Below, piece by piece: positions 31,546 through 43,817 of a stretch of DNA of 64,000 nt. Where the stretch lies: positions 1,116,001 through 1,180,000 of the forward strand of contig JAINUG010000048.1 of the NCBI GenBank assembly GCA_029706075.1, read 5' to 3'. The stretch's first letter is position 1. Each line of letters begins with the position of its first letter. The notes below the pieces were generated by a model. The model was not told the DNA's origin and searched no databases. It saw only the letters and a list, made by a program, of their open reading frames with translations. Both the position numbers and the translations under genes were made by a program. The stretch is from Aldrovandia affinis (taxonomy: Eukaryota > Chordata > Actinopteri > Notacanthiformes > Halosauridae).

Positions 31546-31779
31546 CTGTGGGAAGAAACAGTGTCTCATGCATAAATATCAGGGGACATGGATAAAACCC
31601 TTATTTTTATGTATTATTAAGGCAGAACACAAGAACCCCCCTGCTACACCACAAATAATAAAGGATACATTTTGATTATTTTGTTCTTGTCTTATACTGT
31701 ATACATAAATATTGTATGCACAAAGCACTCATATTGGCTGGTCCTTTACGAGTGTGAGCTGTCTATCACCGTCGTGGTT

Positions 31780-32075
31780 CGAAAGCAGACTGTACCAGAC
31801 CAGCCCCGGTGGGGAGACCCGATCAGGGGCGGTGTTTGGCTGTCTGCCAAGAGCGAGGGAGGAGGGAGAGCTGGCATGAGCTCGCTGAAAAGCGGTAGGG
31901 TGACCTCGTAAACAGGGTTGGACGAGTACCGTCTCGGAGGAGACGAACATTGCCTCAAGGTATTCGTTTGTCTGGTGGAGCCGGGCGATGAGTTTGTGGG
32001 GGAGGGTAAATTGAAAAGAAATAGAGGGTACAATTGGCTACCAAATTGGGAGAAAAACGGGGGGAACAATCAGAA
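31780..32075 (+). repeat. SINE family B copy 3
   Basis: The body ATCAGGGGCGGTGTTTGGCT and GGAGGGAGAGCTGGC, with tail GAGGGTACAATTGGCTACCA, matches the complement of 22483-22837. The tRNA-like head is truncated or too diverged to see. Confidence 0.6.
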
Positions 32076-32164
32076 TAAAAAATGAAAAAATATTTTATAT
32101 ATATATATTGTAGGCACATGCTTTTGGTCCCATGAGAACCTTTAAGAAGTCTTTCATGTATCAG

Positions 32165-32370
32165 GGTTGGGGTCAATTCCAATTTCAATTGGAATTCTTG
32201 GATTAATTCCCAAAATGTTCTCATGAAACTAATAATTAATTCTGAATTGGAATTTCAATATTCTTAAAGCAATGGAATTGGAATTAACTTGGAATTTATA
32301 TTGTCTGAATTCTAATTGAATTGGAATTTGTACATTTCAAATGTGAATTGAATTGAATTGGAATTGTGCA
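32165..32370 (+). repeat. Degenerate AATTGGAATT repeat
   Basis: Over about 200 bases the palindrome-like AATTGGAATT / GAATTC motif recurs many times, often overlapping. It looks like a degraded short-unit satellite. Confidence 0.7.
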
Positions 32371-33135
32371 TGCTGTGTCTTTATGAGGTGGTAGTGTTTT
32401 AAATTCAAATATGCTTGGACCCACACTTCAAAGTGGACTGGTGTTCTGGTGATTAAGTAATGACCATGAAGGGACTGCTCTTTGGAAAAATCAGCTCTCT
32501 CCTGGAAACGATTGAGTTTGTAGTTGGTCTGGCTTTACCCTCTGCGTTGTGTTCTGTGATGAAGCGAGGCAAACCAGCAAGAGAGGATCTGGTGGGATAT
32601 ATTGTCAGCAGTTACCTAGGTTAGGTTAGTCAGTCAACCAGTTTAGTTTAGTCCTTGCAAGGGATAGAACATTGCAGGCTACTTTGTATTTATAATAGTT
32701 TTCAGTGTTTTGGGTTGTTCATATAGCAATTGTTGGGGGAAAATTGCTGGCTAGACTAAATGTACTCATAATGGTGACAGAGATCAGACAGAAATACCAA
32801 TCGCTTAGCAAGCAATAGCTAGTTAATTTCTAGCTTGCAACATAGCCACTTGATTAGCTGTGTACCTTGTCCATCTGCGTGGACACAATAACACATTGAC
32901 ACATACACATTGATATGTTAGTCTGGCTAGGTAATGTTAGGTGGCTAGCTAGTCTCAGCTGGTTTTACAGCTGAAGTTGGGTGCTAGTAGTTTATCTCTT
33001 TGTTATTTGGCTAATGTTAGCTAGCTAGTCTAACTATAGCTAGCTAGTTAGCCAGGTGGTGTCATGCATGGTCATGTTTGCTAGACTAGACACAATCATG
33101 ATTTTCTAAATCGCTTTAGAAATGTTTTTACCAAC
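32371..33135. other. Non-coding interval, TAGCTAGC-rich end
   Basis: No gene. From 32750 to 33070 the sequence is rich in TAGCTAGC motifs, similar in texture to 24640-25700 and to 48830-48940. Confidence 0.45.
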
Positions 33136-33815
33136 AAAAATTTGAACAATAATGTACTTTTTGTTAGGGATTACACTGATCGGACCCTAATGCAGACACA
33201 GACACTGAGGATGAGGTAAAGCGAGGGTATTTATTATGAACAGGGACTGGGGTAGGGAAGCTGGCAGGCAGGCAAGCGGGCAGGCAGGCAGGCAGGTAGG
33301 GAAGTGGGCAGGCAGGCGAGTGGGCAGGCAGGCAGGCAGGGAAGCGGACTGGCAGGCAGGCAGGGAAGCTGGCTGGCAGGCAGGCAGGCGGGTGAGCGGG
33401 CAGGTAGGTAGGCAGGCAGGCAGGCAGGCCAGTAGGCGAGGAGTGAACCTGGACACGGAGAGGATAATACACATATAAACTGACGAAGATTAATAAATGC
33501 GAAAGAAATCACGGCTGAGGAAAGGTCTGCTGCGTGTAGCTACCACTGAAGCGGAGACAACGATCTGACCGTGAGTGAATGAGAAACCGGGGTTGATATA
33601 CACTGCAGGGCTGATGATAATTGATGACAGGTGAGTAGGTGTCGCAGATCCATGTAATCAGGAGGGAGCCAGAGAATGCAGAGGAGGAAAGCCGCACCCA
33701 CATCACACACGCACAAACACGAAACTGACAGGGAGAACTGGAACACAAGGAAAACGGAAAGGGAAAACACAAGGAAACATAAAAAATAAACAAAGTTGCG
33801 GCCGTGGCCGTAACA
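33136..33815 (-). repeat. Unclassified interspersed repeat with (GGCA)n array, possibly LTR-like
   Basis: From TGTTAGGGATTACACTGATC to GGCCGTAACAC the base composition differs from its flanks. The body has GGGTATTTATTATGAACAGG and GGAAAACGGAAAGGGAAAAC segments, reminiscent of solo-LTR or LTR-proximal repeats in fish. No coding region. The class is not established. Confidence 0.35.
33262..33432 (+). repeat. (GGCA)n minisatellite
   Basis: GGCA and GGCAGGCAGGGAAGC units repeat over about 170 bases. Three reading frames on the - strand give Ala/Cys/Leu/Pro-rich false ORFs. Confidence 0.92.
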
Positions 33816-36800
33816 CTTTTCTCGGCTGAGAACTAATGTTTGCTAGCTTACTGCTAGGTACACCTTTTCAAGATGTCTGACTAACGGAATAACCATAGGT
33901 GATATCCTTGAGAGAAAACAAAAGTATACAAGGTGTAATTTGTGCTCTAAAATTAAATTGGCAGTTATGTGAAGAAATCCAAAACTAAAATCGAAAATTC
34001 TATTTCAAGTCATTAGAAAAAACACTTTCAAGCATTATTGTTTAGAACTAATGACAAAGCTAGACAGGAATACAAACCTGTGTGCTATGCACACGGGGCA
34101 CGATTTGGCACGATTTGGCACACGGCAGAGAGCGGTGAGGGAGGAGCATTTATTTTAAATGGAGAGGAAAACATGCGGCATTCAAACTGTCAACAGGAAA
34201 GCATAGCAGAGCCACTGTGTTGGCCTTGTGCTTGTTGATCTCAAACACAGTGTGTCACAAAGTGTCACATTCGCTGCTGATTCTGAGTAAGGTATCTGGT
34301 CAGTGGAGTAAGCTGGTCCCATTGGATGTGTTGATAAAATAATGAAATAAACATTCTTATATTAAAAAGAGAAACCTAATTTAGAAGTGTAATACTCCAC
34401 CTTGAGGAGCATGTATTTCACCATATTTTTTGGTTTTGTTAAATGTTTTAATGATTTTAGCCAAGTATAGAATTATGACAAACATGCCAAAGTTAAAGGG
34501 ACTATTTTAGTTTCTTGTACAAAGCATTAATTACTAGAAAGTAACAAGACACAGAATTGGTCAAAAAGGTACAAATAGCAACCACTTACCTAATTGTTTT
34601 CTAGAAATGAATCAATTCTTTACATCCTTGCAGTTCCTATGAAAATAATCAATTTGGTTGTTGATTCAAAGAGAAAGTTTGATTGAATCCTCAACAGCCT
34701 GCTCAGTGGTAAGTACATTGTTTGAACTAGACCAACATAGTTACAGTACCATAGCAGGTATCAAAGCATTTGGAAAGTTGGAACACTTGTCAGTACATAG
34801 GTCAAGATAACACTTGAGGTGTGAATTTGCCATCTTTTTTTACTTTTGCCAACCATTATCTCTCATTTAAAACATAGTTTGTGGTGTTTATTAGAAGTAT
34901 AGCATTTGTATTTCAAATACAAATTATTATTGTTTGTACACTTCTTGTTCTTAAAACGTGCATGCACATCCTGGTTGGCTTTCGTACTGTGAGGAATCTG
35001 CAGGCTGTTTGTTTTACTGGGGTGAGCTCTCAGGAGCAGCAGGCTTCGGGAAGTGGTGGTGGGAGCCTCTCCTGGGACAGCCCTTTTAAAAAAGGAGAGT
35101 ACACTATTTTAAGAACATATCCGGCCCATCAAAACAAACAAAAATCCTTTCCTAGCCCATAAATACAATTGCTCTACTGATTAACGTGAACAGTTTCCCA
35201 GCTCTGAGGGCAAGCGGTGCCTCTTCTCAACTTTTATCTTTCTTTCCCATATCACACCAGTTAACCATACTGCTGTCTTCTCCCAGCTTCAGACAGTGCT
35301 GTATTTTCCCCTGGCAGTAGTTAAACCAGTAGTCTCCCTCCTTCATTGGCTTTTGACCCCAGACCTCTCTCCTTCTTCTCCCCCCAGGAGATAGCAGGAC
35401 TTTGGAATTCTATCGCAACCATGGTCTCAGACTTTGTTGAATGTAACTGTAGACCTGTCTGTGACGGTAAAGTTGTGTGTTTGTATAAGATCTGATAACC
35501 ATATAAACCCAGCTTTGCGGAGACTGATAGGGCACCCCTCACCCCTCTCTCCCCCTCCTCTACCCTCCATTAGTGAGCTCATTAAGCCCATGTTTGGATT
35601 AGGCCCTGAAATGCTCCCATTGCTACATCTGCAGAGACTGGCACTTCCTTGAACCTCAGGAGCTGCTAAGCAAACAGCTGGGGTCACCTGGTAATTTTTA
35701 GAATGACCCACAACAAATTTTTCACTCTTACTATAAAAGCTTCTTCATGTTTCTGTTTTTCCCCAGCTGGAATTTATTAAGCTCACTAATTTTGCAGCAT
35801 TGTAGATCATTGGGATTCTTAGCCGTTGTTGCTTTTTTGACACTTTTGTTGGAAGGTATAATCACTGTAAGCATGTAAGTGGCCTTTGAGATATAGCTTT
35901 CCAAGCAGTCTTTAATGATAAATCAGTGTATTGTGTCGGGTGTACAATACCCAGTGGGGTGATAGTAACCCACACTGTCTACAAGAATCTTTTCTTGTTT
36001 TTCAAATGCTTTGAAAAACACAGATCTTCCCATGTGGTGCATAGATTGTGAACTTTTGTTTGTGTCGATTATGTGGATGGGAGACTTCTGCAGTGATTTA
36101 GGTGATGGGGGGGATTATTTTATTTCTGAAAGGTTTCATATCTGGTTTTTACTAAGACACAGTAGCAAAGTAATGTTCACATACATTGTCACATGCTGTT
36201 ACATCCAGCTATTAAGTTGACACATTTTCTTTAGAATAAGATGGAACTGACTTTTAATTTCAAGTTATCATTTAAGTCACACACTGACCATGTTATTAAT
36301 GTTTAATCATGCAACACTCTCTTTGGTATCACACTCGCAAGGCATATCTATGTATAATTCATATAGTGTTTGAATAAATAATGGTTTTGTGAATTTAGCA
36401 TTCATTTATACATTTTCAAATGAAAAATGTACACTTTGCAAATAAAAAATTCTAAACTATTCATTAAAAACACCTATAAACAGAAATTGAACAATTTCAT
36501 GACAAAACATGTTTTACAGCTGAGTAATTTCCATAATAAAATCCAAATCATGACCATATTCATGAGACTAATTTTTAAGCTATTTTTATATACATATTTG
36601 TATGCCAATCCCATCACTGTAAAAAGTCCTTCAGTTTGAGAGAACACAGACAATGTAGCATTCTCCTCCATAGTCCTGCCAGCCACTGCTTCTTTTCAGT
36701 TTGCAGTCCACCAGCTGAACTGTGCAGTCATTGGTTCAGATGAGTATTTTTCATGCGAAACTGGCACAGGCAGACTGCAAGTGCCTGTCTGACTGCAGGG

Positions 36801-38090
36801 GTTACTCTTGCTTGATAAGTCTCCCAGTGATTGTTGGTTGATAAATGTTTCAACTCTACAATGGGATTGGCCAGTCAAGGCATGACTGTATGAGTGATGC
36901 GAGTTGAACTTTACTGTACCAAGACATTCAGCCAAAAGGGTTCATCCTCATCTGACACTATTTATATAAACTTTGAATGAATGAATGAATAAAATAGTCA
37001 CTTGCTTCATACAGTTTGGGGTTTTTTTGGACACCCTTGGGGTTTACAGTACATTGTGTTCCCAGTGAACTTAGAATTGAACAAGTATTAATAGAGCACC
37101 CACACCATTCCAAGCATCACCCTTGTGTTTATCTCAGGGCTGTGCTTGGCTAAGGCTATGACTCAGAAGGCATGTGCAGGCTGGTCCTTGGGGGGCTAAC
37201 CCATAAGCCTAACCCCCTTCCCCCTTCCCATCCCAATTTGAGTGCTGAGAAATGCACACAGTGTACCATGATCAGTTGTCCTCTCAAGTGTTTGCTTGTT
37301 TTTGTTTTCATTTCTAAAAAACATTTTCAAGTTTGCACTCTTTGCACTGAGAATGAAAAGGAATTCTATGAATGTTCTTAAAACAGAGGCCCTGCTACTT
37401 CATCCATATCCATATCTCAATGACTGAGGTCATCTTTAAAGTTGAACGATACGTCTTATGCAAATTCCCGCGTTCTTCCAGCAAGCGGGGCTGTAAATTA
37501 GGTTTCCCTCGCACAGCCTTTTAAGGCTGTAGCTTCATAGGTTGTTAGGCTTTCAAAGATTTTAACTTTTAAATACTTGGCAGTGCTGAACAGTCTAGAG
37601 ACTTCTGCGTTTGTTCTTCTGGCCCCTCACTTGGAGCTGGTAGTCTTATTTGTCTCTAAAACGTTTTAACTGTAAAAAACTTTTTTAACACATCATATAC
37701 ATCTTTGGAAAAGGTTTCTGCCTTTTATAGAAATAAACCATGGCTATTGCAGGTTCTGTCGCCACCTAAGTTTGGGTTGAATACTTTTAAGAGCCAAATC
37801 AATGTGCTCCTTGGGCTACCAAGGCTATTAATCTTCTCAGAATTTTGACAAGAGAGATCCCCTCTAAGACTTCATAGGAGTTCTATACTCCTGTGATAGC
37901 TCTAACAAGCAGAGCGTTCTCAAACAGACTTCTGGGAGGAAGATTAAAATGACTTTGTGAGGTCTGTAATGGTAGCATCTGAAAACTACTTTTAATTAAA
38001 GGAACATGTCGAGAATATACTGCACCACACAAGGACCCACCACTAATAAAACCAGGAGTGATTCCACCTGGAATGGATGTTTTTTGTTTG
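33816..38090. other. Non-coding interval
   Basis: About 4.3 kb with no supported gene and no clearly recognised transposon. A short tandem of GGCACGATTT occurs near 34095-34120. Otherwise it appears to be unique sequence. Confidence 0.5.
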
Positions 38091-38304
38091 CATTTACATT
38101 TACATTTTAGGCATTTAGCAGATGCTCTTATCCAGAGCGACTTACACAGTTTACATTTCTTTACATATCTATTTATACAGCTGGATATTTTACTGAAGCA
38201 ATACCTTGCTCAGGGTACAACAGCAGTGTCCCCACCTGGGAATCAAACCTGCAACCTTTGCGTTACAAGCCCAGTTCCTTAACCATTATGCTAACACTGC
38301 CGCC
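38091..38304 (-). repeat. tRNA-derived SINE with L2-type tail
   Basis: Same family as 3196-3410. On the - strand: GGCGGCAGTGTTAGCATAAT head, GGTTTGATTCCC box B, TCGCTCTGGATAAGAGCATC tail and ATGTAA repeats. Confidence 0.85.
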
Positions 38305-40748
38305 GGTTTGTGGCAGTTGTGTGAGTTTTTCTGGGTGGGACATAAAAATAACCAGCCCCCCGTAAGCCAGTTTTCACACACAAGTCTCGGACTCCCCTCG
38401 GCCCACCCTTCTTTCCACTGACCGACCCCCAACTTCCTGTTGAATTTTTGAGAGGCTCTCTGGGGTCGTGAGAATTGCTCGGGGCAGGTCGTTCTGTCCT
38501 GATGGAGAGCAGAGGCGTTTTTGGAGTCACGTGCAACTATGGCTCAATCCCTTGGTCCACATATAAGAAACATCAAGATATTACCAGTCATTTCCACATC
38601 TGTTAGCATCAAGCATCTCCACCACAGCCACTTTGCAGATTTAATTCCCATACTGACCTTTAGAAGGCTGGAATTGCAATAATGTTATGTCTTCGTGAGA
38701 TTAAATAAGTACCTCACAAACAAAACCTTATTTTTTTCAAAACATTTATTTCTGTGTGGATTGTTCATAATTGTCACCCCTTAGTCAGTGATGAGTGCTG
38801 AAAACAAAATGCAATACTCACTGAGACACTCTTGAATGAATGTTCCCGGTCCAAATATGTACAACAACAAAAAGAACAGGAAACCGCAGATGTCTATGGG
38901 TGTCAAAGGTGAACAATCCATATGATGTGGTTCTCAGCAGTTACTTGTCCATGTGACTTTGCCTAATTGCTTCCGTGTGTGTGCCATAGACAGGCCTAAA
39001 AGCAAGGTCACTGTGAGAGAGCCAATGTAGTTAGAGTTATTAGAGCCAATCACAGGACCAGCTCTTTATCAGCCTTCATCATTTAGTGAAAAAGCCCCCA
39101 CGAACAACTAAAACAAACCAATGGATCCAAGAAGGGGTTCCAGTCTGTATAAATTGTTCTGGAATCTGTCCTGGAAAATAACCCCCCACTGAATATACAG
39201 TAAACATATTCCATTTGGGTCTCTGATCTTTCTCAGTCTGGTCTTTGGAGAATGCTGGCTGTTGTTCAAGACTCCCTCCAAGAAGTCTGGATTTTGCCCT
39301 GTCAGCACCAAGCCAGGTACAGTCACTTGGTGACTTTCCTGCTGGAAATAAAAATATTTATTTTAAAAACAGAAAGAATGTTTGATCCATTTATTCTAGT
39401 CGGGTGGGTGTTTTGGGAAGGACTTCTTGGACAAAATTGTGAAGGGGGTTCTTTTGCGGGATTGAGGTGTGAGTGGGTGTTTCTGTGTGAGAGAAGGGGG
39501 GTTAGTGGGGTTAGGGGGTTATCCCACTCTGAAAATTGAACGATTCAAACTGCACCTGCAGCGTGTCATTCTTCTGAAAAGGTTGATGCTGCATGATTTC
39601 ATTCATCATTAAAACTAAATGTTGATTTCCAAAACATTTAATTATTTTCAGTGTCTACCAATGATAGGATTTTTGGGGGGAGGACAATTCAAGGATTTGG
39701 TTATTTGCAATTTGGTTTCTGGTACCCAGAAAGCCCTGGGTTCTCTGCAAATGGCTAGAAGGAGCCATACTATTGTGACCCAATGTTGTTCTGCTGGGTC
39801 AGTGCATGCAAGGCAACTGTGTGGTGAGTGAAGCGGTAATGTTGGTGATGCTGCAGTCAAGGTGAGCCATTCTACAGCACAGCCTACACAGTCTGCTTCC
39901 AGGGCCCCAACTAGCCCCCAGAATAGTTATAATGTCCATCTTTTCCTTTCAGTTTTGACATAATTTAGCTAATCATTAAAAACAGTAAGTAACAGAGTAA
40001 GCATAATATCTGTTGGCTGGTACACCCACGTGCGTTTCTTCAGATTGCGGTCTATAGCATTTCTGGAGGAGATTACATACCTGTCATGAGAAATATATTT
40101 CTCATGAGCTGGCCATTACAGAACAAGAACACACAACTAGAAGCAAGTCTATTCTTTAGCCTGCTGTGACAAGGAAGGACAGGACCACTTCCTGAAAATG
40201 ACCAACTGCTACAAAATGAAAAGAGGAGACTTTTATATGCGAGCTGCTGTTGGTGTGCCTCCTCATTTTTAGGTTGTGAACCCAGAGGCTCACCCTAGGA
40301 GTCGATGCCTTGAATATGACAGGTGGATCGGTGTCTGCAGATGCCGCGGCTGGCATTTGCCGCCCAGCATGCCAATTTCGACTTTGTTTAAAGGCAGACA
40401 ATCCCATGGTGAGGGCCTCATTACAATCTTATTAATCCCTGTGCTGACCCTCCTCTCTCCAAGCCCAAAGCCTGCCAGGCCTCAGCTGCTCGTGTCTGAC
40501 TCAGCCTGAATACGAAAACACGGGCCTCCCCCTACTGCTGCCCCCTGTCAATCTCTCTCCTTCATTTAATCTGCCGTTGTCTATTCATCTCCCTCTCTGT
40601 CCTCTTGCCACAGTTGTTCAAAGGGTAGGCTAACATGATGCAGATGATACGGAGGAGGATACAGCCTCTTTGTTTTGTTTTTGGATATGCAAAACAGGAC
40701 AGGGTTGTTTTCCTGAGGATGGTGTGATATGGGAGATAATATGAACAC
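38305..40748. other. Non-coding interval
   Basis: No supported gene or transposon. Confidence 0.5.
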
Positions 40749-41603
40749 TAGGGTTGTAAATTACACAAAAATCACGGTTCGGTACGTACCTTGGTTTTGA
40801 AGTTACGGTTTGGTACATTTTCGGTACAGCAGGGGAAAAAATTAAAACTTGCTTTTAATTTATACATTTGTAAACTGTATAAATGCCTAATTGGCCATAA
40901 TGTACTGAACAAAGTACTGAAATGCGGATGAGAGGGAACTTCGTAGTCGATCACTTTCAACATATGTTTAAAATCTGTGTTCTCAACACGGAGTATGATC
41001 ACAGATACGCTGTTAACAGCCTTTATCATTGCTTTGGCCTGGTCTGATTTATCATCGAGAGGCTGTTTAAATGCCATGGGGAGCTGGATTTGCACTCCAC
41101 TCTGTTTTTTTCTTGTACCAGTGATATTCACATTTGGGTGATGCCGTCAGCGACATACCCGATCTCAGTTGAACAATCCCAGCACGCTGCTTTTGTCTGA
41201 TCCACCTGTCTTTGTCCATTGCTACTGTAGTTCACTGCGAAACCGTAATGTTCCCAAACAGGAGACTTGAATGATATGGGAGGGTCTTCAACCTTTGACT
41301 TCTCATTTGCGCTCGCCATACTGACTACGAGGCTAGGCTGGGCTGTGCTAAATTAATCTCTCTGGTTCAGTGGTGTGCCATAGACATGTGGGCTGAACGA
41401 ACAATATCCGGCCCTCTGCGCAAGTTATATCTTCAGGGGGGAGGTTGGGGACTTGCGGTTTTTAATTAAGTTCCGCACACAAAAAGTTCCCCACACGCAT
41501 TACAGGTTAAAAAAGATTGCATTTGTTTGGTTTACAGCGTGTACTAAACCAAAAGTCCTGTACCAAACGGTTCAGTATGAATACGTGTTCTGTTACACCC
41601 CTA
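40749..41603 (-). mobile_element. hAT (ZBED-like) transposon fossil
   Basis: The ends TAGGGTTGTAA and the complement of TAGGGGTGTAACA, with similar 8-bp flanks (ATGAACAC and TTGAACCA), fit a hAT element. The - strand keeps the transposase N-terminus: MASANEKSKVEDPPISFKSP and VWEHYGFAV with a Cys-x2-Cys pair (CWDCS), a BED-finger-like start at 41128-41319. After a frame change comes MAFKQPLDD, ENTDFKHMLKVIDYEVPS (40772-41131), a hAT central-domain signature. The catalytic core is deleted. Confidence 0.8.
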
Positions 41604-42751
41604 TTGAACCACAGTATGGTTCCACAGTGAATTGAGCTGCTGTTTATTTTTTGGTATTTACAAGGAAGAAGTCAAAGTAACAAACAATGACTAGCCTTTT
41701 TCTGAGCAGAAAGCAAAAGCTGAGTGGTACACACATGGACAGAAGTTCCAATCACAAAACGGATTGTCAGCCAAAACTTAGGTAATGCACTCAAAACTGT
41801 CTAAATACTGCATAGCTAATGATACATGGCACACATCATGGTGAGTCCAAAGGGCCAAGGGTTTGGTTTTTACATCATCCGATTTATCATCGTTTCAGTG
41901 TGGCCTGGTGTGCTGTGTACACAGAGAGGTCTAAAGGAGAGAGTATTGTAAAAAAATGTAAACACCTGCGCAAATGACGAACAGCGAGAACAGTAGAACC
42001 ACAGAGATATGAACCTCAGAGTTATGGTTTGACCGATCAACCGACCAGGTATGAAACCAGGTATGAAACCGGAGGTAGTATCCACAATTATGCTACAATT
42101 ATGATAATTATTAATAATTATCAAGCTCCTTATTATAATTGATGGAAAGATGCCAGCATTAAATGAGAAAGAGTCACACTTCCCATTGATATAAAAATGT
42201 AAATACTATCAAAACTATTATGACTATTACTAAAGATCACAATTTCAGAAAGTCACTGAAAATGGGCTGTATCATTTGGAAAGCTGACGTAGAAAAAATT
42301 CTGATGTAGATTGAATGTATTAAACTTAATATAATGGTCCTGAGATCTGAAAATAGCTCTGTATCCCCAGTGGGTCGTACAGTAAATAACCTTTGTTTCT
42401 GGATGTGAAATGTTTGGCTGTGCTCCACCACTGCTGCTTGCTTTACTCCTTCCTTTACAGAGAAATTTGATTCATATGATGTTTTATGGGTTATATTTAT
42501 GGTTGCTTAGCAGTATATACAAACTAAAAATGGGAGTTAGGTTTTTTTTCCTTTTGGGAGGGCAGGGGTGCAGTGGGGATGGGGGTTGGCAGTGACTAAT
42601 CACTGTCTGGGGGGGAGTGAGGAAGAGGCAGAGACTCTGTACTGAAAATGATTTTGGTAACAGGACAACCCAGAATCAAAACTCTATAGCAGTTGGACAG
42701 GGGACATGCAGGCTATTGTATTTCAGCAGAGTATATATAAGTTTAAAGTTC
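41604..42751. other. Non-coding interval
   Basis: No supported gene. Contains a short direct repeat CCAGGTATGAAACC near 42046-42070. Confidence 0.45.
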
Positions 42752-42908
42752 TGACACCCTTGTCCAGGGTGACTTAGAGTACAGACCTCACAATGTTTTG
42801 TTTTCTGTTCTGCAGTCCATTAACACAGCTGGATTTTTACTGCAGTAAATTAGGTTTAAGCACCTTACTGAAGTGTGCAGCCAGGACTGATCCCCACCAG
42901 CGCAACAC
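42752..42908 (-). repeat. Degenerate SINE fragment (L2-tail family)
   Basis: Reads on the - strand as a diverged copy: AGTGCACCAG-like head lost, body with CCAGCTGTGTTAATGGACTG, and tail CACCCTGGACAAGGGTGTCA. It lies head to head with the next copy. Confidence 0.6.
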
Positions 42909-42909
42909 G

Positions 42910-43129
42910 GGTGGCAGTGTGGTGTAATGGTTAGGGAACTGGGCTTGTAACTCAGAGGCTGCAGATTCAATTCCCAAGTGTGGCACAGCTGTTGTTCCCC
43001 TGAGCAAAATGCTTAACCTGAATTGCTTCAGTAAATATCTAGTTGTATAAATGGATTGTATATAAATTAATACAGAAACTGTGTAAGTTGCTTTGGATAA
43101 GAGCATCTACTAAATGCCTAAATGTAATG
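42910..43129 (+). repeat. tRNA-derived SINE with L2-type tail, full length
   Basis: The head GGCAGTGTGGTGTAATGGTT (box A) and CAGATTCAATTCCC (box B) are followed by the body TTGTATAAATGGATTG and the tail TTGCTTTGGATAAGAGCATC. Confidence 0.87.
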
Positions 43130-43817
43130 CAAAGTAACACACAATCATCAGTTCCAGAGTCAAGAGTTGAAATGGGATTCCAGGTAGCCACAGCACGCAA
43201 CATTAGAAATAGAGATTTACACACACAATTCAGGCAGTCCGCATAAATTTATATCTAAGGATATCTGTGCCCATTTTGCCGCTGTGTAACTTAAGGCCTC
43301 TACATGCTTCTACATAACTTGTGCGAATTCTTTGCGGTTCGCGCAATGCAGCAATGTGGCAAGCTCTCCGCGATTTATACATCTGCAAAGGCTATGCGCA
43401 GCCTATGCAACATGGTGTCCTTAGACTTCTGTATTACCGGTGAAAATGTATTGAACAAGATTGATAAAGTTGGGTACCGCGATGACTGAACTTCAGAAGC
43501 TTATGCCCCTTACAATAATCAATCGAGGGGCTACAGCTGCTTTTCTAATCACTGAAATGCTGATTGATGAGACCTGGGGCTCATCTGGGTTTCAAAATAT
43601 TTGAGATTCCTGGTTAGTTCTTTACTCTACTTACCATATGGAGCATTGTGACACAGATGAATAAACTGACATGGTAGCCCTGAACCTGTGGGCCATGAGG
43701 TGGGTCATGAGATGCATGTGGAAGCATACATATTGTACCACTTCTACAGGCATTCACAATAGTCGAACAACTAAACACTGTCCTGGCATACAGTGTTATT
43801 GACACACACACACACAC
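43130..43817. other. Non-coding interval
   Basis: No supported gene. The CpG-containing stretch at 43320-43400 has an open frame but no recognisable domain. Confidence 0.4.

Noticed and set aside
33164..33512. Ala/Cys/Leu/Pro-rich ORFs in three frames
   Set aside because: They come from the (GGCA)n repeat array.
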